Shown here in pieces: positions 1-8,812 of a stretch of 64,000 nt of DNA. The DNA is taken from assembly GCF_001724815.1 (NCBI RefSeq), contig NZ_MEDO01000004.1, positions 31,973-95,972 of the forward strand, read 5' to 3'. The DNA is from Arenimonas sp. SCN 70-307. GTDB taxonomy: Bacteria > Pseudomonadota > Gammaproteobacteria > Xanthomonadales > Xanthomonadaceae. Below the pieces are notes generated by a model that made no database searches, was not told the DNA's origin, and saw only the letters and a program-made list of their open reading frames with translations. A program made the translations under genes and the position numbers. Each line of letters starts with the position of its first letter. Positions within the stretch are counted from its first letter, which is position 1.

Positions 1-96
1 GACGCCTTCGTCATCCCGGCCGGCTTCCGCGGCACCTGGGAAGTGCTCGAGACCACCACCAAGCGTTTCGTCATCAGCGAACCGCCGGCGGGCTGA
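1..96 (+). CDS. Cupin-domain protein, C-terminal end (partial)
   Basis: Only the last 31 codons are in the window; the reading frame enters at base 1 and ends at TGA 94-96. The residues (FVIPAGFRGTWEVLETTTKR) match the last beta-strands of the small cupin_3/DUF861-type proteins, in which a glycine- and tryptophan-rich turn is followed by a strand closing the barrel. The metal-binding strands lie outside the window, so substrate and function cannot be given. It ends 77 bp before the gntR gene and is probably a separate transcript, since a promoter lies between them. Confidence 0.6.
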   Translation, partial: DAFVIPAGFRGTWEVLETTTKRFVISEPPAG

Positions 97-109
97 GCCC
101 GGAGGGGGC

Positions 110-138
110 TTGCACCCTCCGAAACCACTGTGCATACT
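110..138 (+). promoter_or_regulatory. Promoter of the gntR-ABC transporter operon
   Basis: TTGCAC (110-115) and CATACT (133-138) are separated by 17 bp and sit 35 bp before the gntR start codon, a good sigma-70 arrangement. The -10 box lies inside the inverted repeat 127-160, as expected for a self-repressed YtrA-type operon. An alternative -10, TATAAC (144-149), lies further downstream but has no matched -35. Confidence 0.5.
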
Positions 139-160
139 GTGCATATAACAGCAGCACAGT
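127..160 (+). promoter_or_regulatory. Probable GntR (YtrA-type) operator
   Basis: Inverted repeat ACTGTGC (127-133) / GCACAGT (154-160). Inside it are two tandem copies of CTGTGCATA (128-136, 137-145) and a smaller CTGT/ACAG repeat (137-140, 148-151). It overlaps the predicted -10 region and lies just upstream of a gntR gene. Autorepression is inferred from this layout, which is typical of YtrA operons. Confidence 0.5.
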
Positions 161-172
161 AAGCCCGCGCCC

Positions 173-571
173 ATGGAATTGCTCCTGTCGGCCAGCGACC
201 CGCGGCCGATGTACCAGCAGATCGTCGACCAGGTCACCGCCAGGGTGATGGCCGGCGATTGGGCCCCCGGCCAGGCCCTGCCCTCGATCCGCGAACTGGC
301 GGCCGACAGCGGCGTGAGCGTGATCACGGTGCGCCGCGCCTACGAGGAGCTCGAGCGCGCCGGCGTCATCGCCACCCGCCAGGGCAAGGGCTCGGTGGTG
401 GCCGAGCGCGCCGACCTGCCCGGCGTGCTGATGCACGAGGAACTGCGCCGCCAGCTCGAGGCCCTGCTGGCGCTCGCCGCGCGCCTGGGCCTCGACCGCG
501 ACGAACTGCACCGCCTGCTCGACGCCGCCGACGACGCGCGCACTCCCACCCCGCCAGGAAACACGCCATGA
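173..571 (+). CDS. GntR family regulator, YtrA subfamily
   Basis: 132-aa DNA-binding repressor. Residues about 10-78 form the GntR winged helix-turn-helix (LPSIRELAADSGVS, then ITVRRAYEELERAGVI). The C-terminal tail is short and helical with no large effector domain, which defines the YtrA group. Such proteins are usually encoded first in an operon with an ABC exporter and repress it. That is the layout here: the stop overlaps the start of the ATPase gene (ATGA, 568-571). The ATG at 173 is used because the fold begins within ten residues of it. The inducer is not evident; cell-wall-active peptides are inducers of some relatives. Confidence 0.85.
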   Translation: MELLLSASDPRPMYQQIVDQVTARVMAGDWAPGQALPSIRELAADSGVSVITVRRAYEELERAGVIATRQGKGSVVAERADLPGVLMHEELRRQLEALLALAARLGLDRDELHRLLDAADDARTPTPPGNTP

Positions 572-1452
572 CCCCCGCCTTTTCACTCAGCGGCATCAGC
601 AAGCGCTACCCGCAGTTCGCGCTGCAGGACATCAGCCTTTCGCTGCCCGAGGGGCAGGTGATGGGCCTGGTGGGCGTGAACGGCGCCGGCAAGACCACGC
701 TGCTGCGCCTGCTCACCGGCCTGGCCGCGCCCGATGCCGGCGAGGTGCGCGTGCTCGGCCACCGCCTGCCCGAGGGCCAGGTGGCCGCCAAGCGCGAGAT
801 CGGCTTCGCCTCGGAAGACATGCGCCTGTACCGCACGCAGAGCCTGCGCTGGCACATGGACCTGGTGCGCCGCGCCTTCCCCGGCTGGGACGCCGACTAC
901 GCCGCCGCCCTGGTGCAGCGCTTCGACCTGCGCGCCGACCAGCCCCTCGATGGCTTCTCGCACGGCCAGCGGGTCAAGGCCCTGCTGCTGCTGTGCCTGG
1001 CCCGTCGCCCGCGCCTGCTGCTGCTCGACGAACCCACCACCGGCCTCGACCCGGTGGCGCGCATCGAGGTGCTCGAGGCCCTGGCCGACGTGCTGCGCGA
1101 CGAACGCCGCAGCGTGCTGTTCTCCTCGCACAACACCCACGACGTGGAGCAGCTCGCCGACGCGATCACCTTCGTGCACCAGGGTCGCCTGGTGGCCAGC
1201 GACGACAAGCACGCCTTCATCGACCGCTGGCGCCGCCTGCTCTGCCAGGGCACGCCGCCCGACGGGCTGTCGGCCTGGCCGGAGCTCGCCAGCGTGCGCA
1301 CCAGCGGCAGCCTGGTCGAGCTCAAGGTGCGCCAATGGCGCGACGACCTGCCCGCACGCCTCGCCGCCAGCGGCCTGCAGGTGCAACGCGACGACCCGAT
1401 GGCGCTCGAGGACATCTTCATCACCGCCGTTCGTTCGGGAGCCGTGGCATGA
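568..1452 (+). CDS. ABC transporter ATP-binding protein
   Basis: 294-aa cytoplasmic ATPase of an ABC-2 type transporter. Walker A is GVNGAGKT (residues 36-43), the signature is the divergent FSHGQRVK (130-137), Walker B is LLLLDEP (about 150-156) and the switch histidine is H188 (SSHNTHD). The usual Q-loop glutamine is replaced by glutamate in FASEDMRLY. After about residue 210 a roughly 80-residue C-terminal extension carries no recognised motif. The start overlaps the gntR stop by ATGA and the stop overlaps the permease start by ATGA, so the three genes are translationally coupled. The substrate is unknown; YtrA-type operons often export antimicrobial peptides or similar molecules. Confidence 0.88.
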   Translation: MTPAFSLSGISKRYPQFALQDISLSLPEGQVMGLVGVNGAGKTTLLRLLTGLAAPDAGEVRVLGHRLPEGQVAAKREIGFASEDMRLYRTQSLRWHMDLVRRAFPGWDADYAAALVQRFDLRADQPLDGFSHGQRVKALLLLCLARRPRLLLLDEPTTGLDPVARIEVLEALADVLRDERRSVLFSSHNTHDVEQLADAITFVHQGRLVASDDKHAFIDRWRRLLCQGTPPDGLSAWPELASVRTSGSLVELKVRQWRDDLPARLAASGLQVQRDDPMALEDIFITAVRSGAVA

Positions 1453-2126
1453 ACCTCAACCTCCCCGTGGTGCGCCTGCTGGTGCTCAAGGACTGGCAGC
1501 TGTTCCAGAAGCAGCTGGCGCTGTACGTGCTCGCCGGCTTCGTGGCGCTGTGCTTCATCGGCCTGGGCAAGCCCTGGGCCTTCTACGTGGGCTCGCTGAT
1601 GCTGATCATCGTGATGGTGGCCAGCGCCTGCTTCTCGATCTCCACCTCGCTGCTGGTCGAGCGCAAGGACAAGACCCTGGCCTTCGCCATGAGCCTGCCG
1701 GTGTCGCCGCTCGACTTCACCGCCGCCAAGCTGGCGGGCAACCTGCTCACCTTCGCCGTGCCTTTCGTTGTCATCCTGGCCGGCACCGTGGGCGTGGTGC
1801 TGGCCACGCCGCTGCCGGACGGGCTGGTGGTGTATTCGCTGCTGGTCTTCGCCTGGATCGGCTTCGCCTTCGCCGTCTCGCTCGCCGTGGCGATGTCGGT
1901 CGAATCCGAAGGCTGGGCCACCTTCGCGATGATCGGTTCGATGGTGCTGATCAATCCCTACCTGATGGCGCTCGGCCAGGTGCCGGCCATCCAGACGCGC
2001 ATCGCGCAGGACGCGATCGTGTGGACGCCCGAGGCCCTGGGCCTGCTGGCCGTGCTCGGCGGGTTGGGCCTGCTGGTGCTGGCGGCCACCGCCTGGCACC
2101 ACGCGCGCAAGCCGGCGTTCTACTGA
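1449..2126 (+). CDS. ABC-2 type transporter permease
   Basis: 225-aa integral membrane partner of the preceding ATPase, with about six hydrophobic segments (near residues 23-40, 46-65, 100-120, 127-148, 155-172 and 195-213). The stretch VERKDKTLAFAMSLPVS after the second segment is the cytoplasmic coupling region typical of ABC-2 permeases. The start codon is placed at 1449, where ATGA overlaps the ATPase stop; the open frame extends further upstream but only as a shadow of the ATPase gene. Each half-transporter is encoded once, so the complex is presumably a dimer of each. The substrate cannot be read from the sequence. Confidence 0.85.
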   Translation: MNLNLPVVRLLVLKDWQLFQKQLALYVLAGFVALCFIGLGKPWAFYVGSLMLIIVMVASACFSISTSLLVERKDKTLAFAMSLPVSPLDFTAAKLAGNLLTFAVPFVVILAGTVGVVLATPLPDGLVVYSLLVFAWIGFAFAVSLAVAMSVESEGWATFAMIGSMVLINPYLMALGQVPAIQTRIAQDAIVWTPEALGLLAVLGGLGLLVLAATAWHHARKPAFY

Positions 2127-2129
2127 GCC

Positions 2130-3242
2130 GTGGCCGAAGGCGAAAACGCGCGGCTTCACTACTTCGACCACCTGCGCGCGCTGGCCATGCTGGCCGGCGT
2201 GTTCTTCCACGCCGCGCTGGCCTACAGCCCGCTGATGCAGCCCTGGTGGCCGCCGGCCGACCGCGCCACGCTGCCGGCGGTGGACCTGGTGGCCTGGGGC
2301 CTGCACCTGGTGCGCATGCCGCTGTTTTTCCTGGTGGCGGGCTGGTTCGCCGCGCACCTCATCGCGCGACGCGGCGGCGCGGCGCTGGCGCGCCAGCGAT
2401 TGCGGCGCATCGGGCTGCCCTTCCTCGTCGCCTGGCCGCTGGTGGCCTGGTCGCTCTCCGCCAGCACGGGCTGGGCGGCGATGCACGTCGAGCACTCTTC
2501 GGCCGTGCTCGCCCTGGTGCGCGAGTGGATGCAGCAGCCCGACCCGCCCTCGCCGCCGCCCGGCACGGCGCACCTGTGGTTCCTGTACTACCTGCTGCTG
2601 CTGTCGGTGCTGCACTGGGTGGCGCGCACGCTGGAACTGGGCCGCCGCGCCGCCGCGCTGCTGCAGCGCCACCCGGCCTGGGTGCTGCTGGGCCTGCCCT
2701 TGCTGCTGCTGCCGGCGCTGGCGTCGGTGAGCGCCCCGCACCCCGCGCCCGAGGGCCTGCTGCCCACGTTCTGGGCACTGGGTTTCTATGGCGCGTTTTA
2801 CGCGTTGGGCGTGCTTCTCCAGGGCCAGCCCGACTGGCTGGCGCGCCTGGCACCGCTGTCGAAATGGCTGTGGGCGGGCATCGCCGTCGCCTACCTGCTG
2901 TTCCTGCGCGGGCTGGCCAACGCGTCGCCCGCGCCCACCGCCTCGTGGCCGATCGCCGCGCTCGAAGCGGTGCTGGCGACCTGGCTCACGCTGGCCTGCC
3001 TGCTCGCTGGTCGGCGCTGGCTCGACCGGCCCAGCGCGCCCATGCGTTACCTCTCGCAGGCGTCCTACACGCTCTACCTCGTGCACTTGCCGCTGCTGTT
3101 CGCGCTGCAGTACGGGCTGATGGACCTCGGATGGAGCGCCGGCGCCAAGCTCGGGCTGTCCTGCGCGGGCACGCTGGCCGGCGGCCTGCTCGTGTACCAG
3201 CTGACGGTGCGGCACACGCCCCTGGCCCGCTTCATCGGCTGA
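2130..3242 (+). CDS. Membrane acyltransferase family protein (OpgC/acyltransferase 3-like)
   Basis: 370-aa inner-membrane protein with about ten hydrophobic segments. The N-terminus (YFDHLRALAMLAGVFFHAAL) has the R-A-(L/M) helix and membrane-embedded histidine typical of Acyl_transf_3 proteins, which acylate sugars, glucans or other envelope molecules. A second family feature is the late YLVHLPLLFALQYG helix. The GTG start at 2130 follows the permease stop by 3 bp, suggesting co-transcription with the ABC operon; no internal ATG preserves the first helix. A link between this enzyme and the exporter is inferred from position only, and the acceptor molecule is unknown. Confidence 0.75.
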   Translation: MAEGENARLHYFDHLRALAMLAGVFFHAALAYSPLMQPWWPPADRATLPAVDLVAWGLHLVRMPLFFLVAGWFAAHLIARRGGAALARQRLRRIGLPFLVAWPLVAWSLSASTGWAAMHVEHSSAVLALVREWMQQPDPPSPPPGTAHLWFLYYLLLLSVLHWVARTLELGRRAAALLQRHPAWVLLGLPLLLLPALASVSAPHPAPEGLLPTFWALGFYGAFYALGVLLQGQPDWLARLAPLSKWLWAGIAVAYLLFLRGLANASPAPTASWPIAALEAVLATWLTLACLLAGRRWLDRPSAPMRYLSQASYTLYLVHLPLLFALQYGLMDLGWSAGAKLGLSCAGTLAGGLLVYQLTVRHTPLARFIG

Positions 3243-3268
3243 GCCGCGCCCAGGCCGCGCGGCTCCAC

Positions 3269-3274
3269 TATGCT
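3269..3274 (+). promoter_or_regulatory. Possible -10 box for leaderless ntrB mRNA
   Basis: TATGCT ends 6 nt before the ATG at 3281, so transcription would begin at or next to the start codon. This is one of six genes in the window with this spacing. The match to TATAAT is weaker than in the others. Confidence 0.35.
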
Positions 3275-3280
3275 TGGGCG

Positions 3281-4318
3281 ATGACGCCCGACGCGCCACC
3301 GCTGGACCAGCTCGCCACGCCCGTTGCCTGGCTCGACGCCGAGGGCCGGCTGCAGGGCTGCAACCCGGCCTTCGCCAGCTGGCTGGGCATCAGCGCGCGT
3401 CGCCTGCAGGGCGTGGCGCTGGCCGAGCTCGACGCCGAGGGCGGGCGATTGTCGGAGCTGCTGCCGCGCTTGCCGGCTTCGGGCGAGGCGCTGCGCGTGC
3501 GCCGCGGCCGGCTGGCGTTTCCCGGCGCCGCCGAGCATTTCGCCGAGCTGTGGCTGGCGCGCACCGCGGACGGCGGCATCTGCCTCGAGGCGCACCCGGC
3601 CGACGAATTCCCCGGCGAAGATCCCGCCACCGCACTGCCGGCCGCGCTCTCGGCCGCGCTCAAGGGGCTGGCGCACGAGATCCGCAATCCGCTGGCCGGC
3701 ATGAAGGGCGCGGCGCAGCTGCTGGCGCGCCGCGTCGAGGGCGAGGATTCGCGCGAGCTGGTGGAGCTGATCGGCAGCGAGGTCGACCGCCTCGCGGCCC
3801 TGGTCGAGCGCCTGATGAACCCCGCGCCGCCGCGCGAATTCGCGCCCACCAACATCCACGCGGTGCTCGAGCGCGTGCGCCAGCTGGCGGAGGCCGAAGC
3901 GGGCTGGTCGGTGAAGCTGGTGCGCGACTTCGATCCGTCGCTGCCCGAGTTCCAGGGCGACGCCGACCGCCTGGTGCAGGCGCTGTGGAACCTGGTGCGC
4001 AACGCGCTCGAATCGGGTGCGTCCACGGTGGCGCTGCGCACGCGCGCCGAGCACCACGTGCTGATCGGCGACACCGCGCACAAGCTCGCGCTGCGCGTGG
4101 AAATCGCCGACGACGGCCGCGGCGTGCCCGAGGACCTGGCCGAGCGCATCTTCCTGCCGCTGGTGTCCGGCCGCGCCGAAGGCACCGGCCTGGGCCTGCC
4201 GCTAGCGCAGCAGGTGGCGCGCGAGCACCGCGGCTCGCTGGGCTACCGCTCGCGCCCCGGCCACACCGTGTTCACCCTGCTGCTGCCCGTTCCCGACGCC
4301 CCGGAGGAGACCGAATGA
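3281..4318 (+). CDS. glnL: Nitrogen regulation sensor kinase NtrB (NR(II))
   Basis: 345-aa soluble histidine kinase that phosphorylates NtrC when nitrogen is scarce and is controlled by the PII protein. A PAS domain occupies roughly residues 8-105. The H-box is LAHEIRNPLAGMKG with the phosphorylated histidine at H132, the N-box is WNLVRNALES (N241), and the ATP-lid glycine motifs are DDGRGV and GTGLGL. There are no membrane segments, as usual for NtrB. In most relatives ntrC follows immediately; here four genes intervene and ntrC begins only at 6668. The stop overlaps the next gene by ATGA (4315-4318), coupling ntrB to a small membrane protein instead. Confidence 0.9.
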   Translation: MTPDAPPLDQLATPVAWLDAEGRLQGCNPAFASWLGISARRLQGVALAELDAEGGRLSELLPRLPASGEALRVRRGRLAFPGAAEHFAELWLARTADGGICLEAHPADEFPGEDPATALPAALSAALKGLAHEIRNPLAGMKGAAQLLARRVEGEDSRELVELIGSEVDRLAALVERLMNPAPPREFAPTNIHAVLERVRQLAEAEAGWSVKLVRDFDPSLPEFQGDADRLVQALWNLVRNALESGASTVALRTRAEHHVLIGDTAHKLALRVEIADDGRGVPEDLAERIFLPLVSGRAEGTGLGLPLAQQVAREHRGSLGYRSRPGHTVFTLLLPVPDAPEETE

Positions 4319-4881
4319 ACACCATAGCCGCGCCGCGCTCCACCTTCGTCAACGTCGTGGGCTGGGTGTTCCTGGTGTTCTCCGGGTTGGGCGTGCTGGT
4401 GGGCCTGCTGCAGAACCTGATGATCCACACGATCTTCCCCGCGGACATCTTCGAGCAGATCGCCACGCAGCAGCCCGAACCGGGCATGCCGCCCTACGTG
4501 CAGTGGATCTTCGGCCATATCAAGCTCTTCTTCGCGCTGGGATTGCTGCTGTCGCTGGCTCATTTCATCGCCGCGCTCGGCCTGCTGCGCCGCTGGGGCT
4601 GGGCGCGCTGGCTGTTCATCGGCCTGATGGCCTTCGGCATCGTTTCCAGCCTCGGCGGCCTGGTGCTGCAGGCCTCGATGATGTCGGGCATGTACGAGCA
4701 GTTCTCGGTGCTGCACGACGGCGGCCGGGGGCAGATGCCCGACATGCGCGCCTTCTTCATCGGCATCGGCGTGTTCTCGGCGCTGATGTCGCTGGCCTTT
4801 TGCGTGCTCTACGGCTGGATCATCAAGCTCCTGCTGGAGCCGGCGGTGGCGGCGGAGTTCCGCGCCGCTCAGGCCGTGTAG
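4315..4881 (+). CDS. Hypothetical four-helix membrane protein
   Basis: 188-aa protein with four hydrophobic segments, near residues 14-35 (VVGWVFLVFSGLGVLVGLL), 67-90, 97-118 and 148-172. A hydrophilic loop rich in Q, P and E separates the first two. I do not recognise a named family. It is translationally coupled to ntrB through an ATGA overlap, so it is made with the kinase, but there is no sign that it signals to it. Its 3' end overlaps the convergent RES toxin gene by 13 bp (4869-4881), which suggests the toxin locus arrived right at the end of this gene. Confidence 0.65.
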   Translation: MNTIAAPRSTFVNVVGWVFLVFSGLGVLVGLLQNLMIHTIFPADIFEQIATQQPEPGMPPYVQWIFGHIKLFFALGLLLSLAHFIAALGLLRRWGWARWLFIGLMAFGIVSSLGGLVLQASMMSGMYEQFSVLHDGGRGQMPDMRAFFIGIGVFSALMSLAFCVLYGWIIKLLLEPAVAAEFRAAQAV

Positions 4882-5579
4882 TCGAAGGCCAGCTGCTCGT
4901 CGCCGCGGCGCCAGAGCGCGCGGCCCGGCTGCACCGCCAGCCACCAGGTCTGGGTGGCGCCCACCGGGCGCGGCGAAGCGAAGCCCTCGGGCAGCAGCAG
5001 CGCCGTGCAGGCACCGTGCGCCGGGTCGCGCACCGAGCGGTAGCGGATGGCGCCGAGGTTCGCCTCGCGCGCGCAACGCGCCAGCGCCTGGGTGTGGCGG
5101 TAGTCGTCGGGCGCACTCCAGCGCGCCGCATCGGCCGACAGCGGCGGGCGACGCAGGTCGATGGCAGACGTGGCGATGCTGGTGCGGAAGGCGGTCTGCG
5201 CCACCGGCTCGAGCCGCGTCAGGCCGCTGGCGTCGGCCAGGAAGCGCGAGCGCCAGTAGCCGATCTCGGCGCAGGCGGTGGCCAGCCGGTCGGCGCCGTA
5301 GAACACGCCCGGTTCGCCGGCGGCGCGAAAGCGCGAGCCACTCGGCAGCGGCGGATAGCGGAAGGGCGTTGCCAGCAGGTAATGCAGCCCGCGCGCCGCG
5401 GCCGGCAGCGGCGGCTTGGCCGCCTCGAGCAGCTGTTCGAGCAGGCGCTGCTCGGCCGCCGAGTCCACCAGCTTCAGGGTCGAGGCCTCGTGCTGGGCTT
5501 CGACCACGCGCCAGGCGCTGCCGCGCCAGGCCCGCGCCTCAGACGCGAGCGCGGTGGGCGTCCAGGTAGTCGGTGACAT
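4869..5579 (-). CDS. RES-domain toxin (NAD+ phosphorylase family)
   Basis: 236-aa toxin of the RES-Xre toxin-antitoxin class. Characterised RES proteins break down cellular NAD+ and stop growth. The RES core is visible as SGSRFRAAGEPGVFYGADRL followed by ATACAEIGYW, carrying the conserved Arg, Tyr and Glu, and later as SVRDPAHGACTALL, carrying the conserved Ser. Compared with many RES toxins it has an N-terminal extension of about 70 residues. The first 41 bp overlap the antitoxin gene, giving coupled translation in the usual antitoxin-then-toxin order. It lies between ntrB and ntrC on the opposite strand. Confidence 0.85.
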   Translation of the reverse strand: MSPTTWTPTALASEARAWRGSAWRVVEAQHEASTLKLVDSAAEQRLLEQLLEAAKPPLPAAARGLHYLLATPFRYPPLPSGSRFRAAGEPGVFYGADRLATACAEIGYWRSRFLADASGLTRLEPVAQTAFRTSIATSAIDLRRPPLSADAARWSAPDDYRHTQALARCAREANLGAIRYRSVRDPAHGACTALLLPEGFASPRPVGATQTWWLAVQPGRALWRRGDEQLAFDYTA

Positions 5580-5916
5580 GCACGAGGCCGCGCGGGCTGA
5601 GGATGAGCTCGCGCGGGCGGCCGTTGAGGCCGGCGTTGTCGCCGTCGAGCCAGGCGCGCGCGGCTTCCTGCCCGCCGGTGATCGAGTCGAGCGAGCGGAA
5701 CAGGCGCACCAGCAGCAAGGCCAGCTCGCCGGGCTTGGAATCCGGTTCGAGCCGGTAGCTGCCCTGGTGCAGGCGGGTCACCGTGGCCTGGCTCAGGCCG
5801 AGGATGCGGCCCAGGGCCACGTTCGGGATGCCCAACTGGGCGGCGGCCCGCGACACGGCCTTGGCCAGCACGGCGGCGGCTTCCGGGGCGGCGACGGTTT
5901 GCGGTTGGCTGCGCAT
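5539..5916 (-). CDS. Xre/MbcA/ParS-type antitoxin of the RES system
   Basis: 125-aa antitoxin. Residues about 15-60 form an Xre-like helix-turn-helix (IPNVALGRILGLSQATVTRL), and the C-terminus (about 85-125) is the toxin-binding DUF2384 domain, seen as ARAWLDGDNAGLNGRPRELI and the closing helix. It should bind and neutralise the RES protein encoded directly downstream and repress the operon. The open frame continues upstream, but the ATG at 5914-5916 is the start: it has a strong AAAGGAGG ribosome-binding site 7 nt upstream and lies just inside the operator 5929-5962. Confidence 0.85.
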   Translation of the reverse strand: MRSQPQTVAAPEAAAVLAKAVSRAAAQLGIPNVALGRILGLSQATVTRLHQGSYRLEPDSKPGELALLLVRLFRSLDSITGGQEAARAWLDGDNAGLNGRPRELILSPRGLVHVTDYLDAHRARV

Positions 5917-5928
5917 GCGGCCTCCTTT

Positions 5929-5962
5929 CCTGAGAAACAATGCTCCAGTTTCGTTTCTCAGG
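5929..5962 (-). promoter_or_regulatory. Operator and promoter of the RES-Xre operon
   Basis: Perfect 10-bp inverted repeat CCTGAGAAAC (5929-5938) / GTTTCTCAGG (5953-5962) with a 14-bp spacer. On the minus strand TTGCCT (5965-5960) and CATTGT (5942-5937), 17 bp apart, form a promoter, so one arm covers the -35 box and the other reaches the -10 box. Autorepression by the Xre antitoxin is the natural reading. Confidence 0.6.
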
Positions 5963-5984
5963 CAAGTCCGGGGCCAGAAGGCCC

Positions 5985-6575
5985 TTACCGGAGCTGGGAC
6001 CAGAGGTAGAAGCCGCCGAGGGCGCCGAAGACGATGGCGAAGACGACGAGCTGCTTTACCAGGTCCTTGACCATCGTCTGGCGGGCGGTCGGCAGGGGTG
6101 GGTAGTGCCGGGCGACGCGGGCCTCCACCTCCCCGGCCAATTTCGCGGGCGAGCCGCGCTGGCCGACATGCAGGTCGTCGAGCGGGGCGCCCGGCCCCCA
6201 GCCGTCCTCCGGCGGGAGCAGTTCGTCCTCGATCAGCAGGCTGGCCCGGTAGCGGCGGCCCATGACCAGTTGGACCAGCAACACCGTCTCGGCGGACAGG
6301 CTGCCCTGGCCGCCGAAGGACAGCAGCGTGTCTCCCGCCTCGGTCGCCCCCTCCGGCAGATCGGCAGGATCCACCCCGGACAGCGGCTGGACGGCATAGT
6401 TGAATCCGCTCGGTTCGCCATCGACCACCACGGGCACCCAGCCCCCGACGTCCTGGTCCAGGGCAAAGCCCGCAGGGAAGTCCATCGCCACGCCGGTTTC
6501 CGCAATGTCGGCCGCCAGCTGCGCGACGGTGGGAAGGGCGTCCTTGCGGACGATCAGGGCGCTGTCGACGCTCAT
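5985..6575 (-). CDS. Unknown protein with C-terminal membrane anchor
   Basis: 196-aa protein I cannot assign to a family. It is acidic and soluble for about 170 residues, then basic (TVKDLVKQ-like) and hydrophobic (LVVFAIVFGALGGFYLW, about 174-191), so it looks tail-anchored with the bulk in the cytoplasm. The ATG at 6573-6575 is chosen because GGAG lies about 8 nt upstream; an upstream ATG at 6650 would begin inside the NtrC box. It is divergent from ntrC and points toward the RES-Xre operon, ending 22 bp before the operator. It may be part of the same insertion between ntrB and ntrC, or an NtrC-regulated gene. Confidence 0.55.
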   Translation of the reverse strand: MSVDSALIVRKDALPTVAQLAADIAETGVAMDFPAGFALDQDVGGWVPVVVDGEPSGFNYAVQPLSGVDPADLPEGATEAGDTLLSFGGQGSLSAETVLLVQLVMGRRYRASLLIEDELLPPEDGWGPGAPLDDLHVGQRGSPAKLAGEVEARVARHYPPLPTARQTMVKDLVKQLVVFAIVFGALGGFYLWSQLR

Positions 6576-6626
6576 CAGAGGAACTCCACCGGGCGGGTTC
6601 GCCGGAGTGTAATGGACGGCCAGCGC

Positions 6627-6645
6627 TTGCACTATGATGGTGCAA
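6627..6645. promoter_or_regulatory. NtrC-binding site upstream of ntrC
   Basis: TTGCACTATGATGGTGCAA is an inverted repeat (TTGCAC / GTGCAA, 7-bp centre) matching the enterobacterial NtrC consensus TGCAC-N7-GTGCA, including the TGGTGCA half-site. Its centre contains TATGAT (6633-6638), a possible -10 box, 29 nt before the ntrC ATG. NtrC bound here would be expected to repress its own gene. The divergent gene starting at 6575 could also be affected. Confidence 0.65.
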
Positions 6646-6667
6646 ACCAAGTCCGCCGGGGCCCGCC

Positions 6668-8086
<1,419 letters not shown>

Positions 8087-8146
8087 CCGCGCTTTAAGGC
8101 GCGCCGGCGCATGCTCGGCCGCCACGCATCCCCACGGAGAATGCCA

Positions 8147-8812
8147 ATGCAGACCAGGACCACGCTGATCGCCGCCGCCCTCGCCCTCGCGCTCGCCGCC
8201 TGCAGTCCGGCCGATGACGCCGCTGCGCCGGCCGCCAACGAATACGGCGACGCCGCCGCGCCCGCCGCCACCGAACCCGCCGCCGGGCCGGCGCCGGCCG
8301 ACGCCGCTTCGGGCATCGCCCTGGCCGCGCAGGCGCGCGTGGTGCTGCAGGAAGTGCAGGGCAGCGGCGTCAGCGGCGAGCTGGTGTTCGATCCGGATGG
8401 CGACGCGCTGCGCCTCACCGGCGACGTGCGCGGCCTGACGCCGGGCGCCACCCACGGCTTCCACGTGCACGAAACCGGCGACTGCAGCGCGCCCGACGCC
8501 ACCAGCGCCGGCGGCCACTTCAACCCGATGGGCGCGCCGCACGGCGACAGCCAGGGCGGCGTGCCGCACCACGCCGGCGACATGCCCAACCTGGTGGCCG
8601 GCGACGACGGCGTGGCCCAGGCCGACAAGCGCCTGGCCGGCCTGCGCATCGGCGACGGCAGCGAGGTGGACGTGGTGGGCCGCGCCCTGATCGTGCACGC
8701 CCAGCCCGACGACTACACCACCCAGCCCACCGGCAACGCCGGCGCGCGCATCGCCTGCGGCGTGATCGAGCTGGCCAACCCGGCGCCGGCCTACGAAGGC
8801 CCGGCGCAGTGA
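8147..8812 (+). CDS. sodC: Cu/Zn superoxide dismutase, periplasmic lipoprotein
   Basis: 221-aa SOD converting superoxide to peroxide and oxygen in the periplasm. A lipoprotein signal (LAAC, lipidated Cys at about 19) is followed by an Ala/Pro-rich linker of about 35 residues that tethers the enzyme. Copper and zinc ligands are visible in THGFHVHETGDC, GGHFNP, APHG and PHHAGDMPNL, and in GRALIVHAQPDD; the disulfide cysteines are in GDCSAP and RIACGV. ATG 8147 is preferred over 8141 because GGAGA ends 7 nt before it. The stop overlaps the following GNAT gene by GTGA. Confidence 0.92.
   Translation: MQTRTTLIAAALALALAACSPADDAAAPAANEYGDAAAPAATEPAAGPAPADAASGIALAAQARVVLQEVQGSGVSGELVFDPDGDALRLTGDVRGLTPGATHGFHVHETGDCSAPDATSAGGHFNPMGAPHGDSQGGVPHHAGDMPNLVAGDDGVAQADKRLAGLRIGDGSEVDVVGRALIVHAQPDDYTTQPTGNAGARIACGVIELANPAPAYEGPAQ

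Noticed and set aside
734..4318. 1194-codon plus-strand frame spanning several genes
   Set aside because: Only its last 345 codons (from 3281) make a protein with known domains; the rest is out of frame with the ABC and acyltransferase genes.
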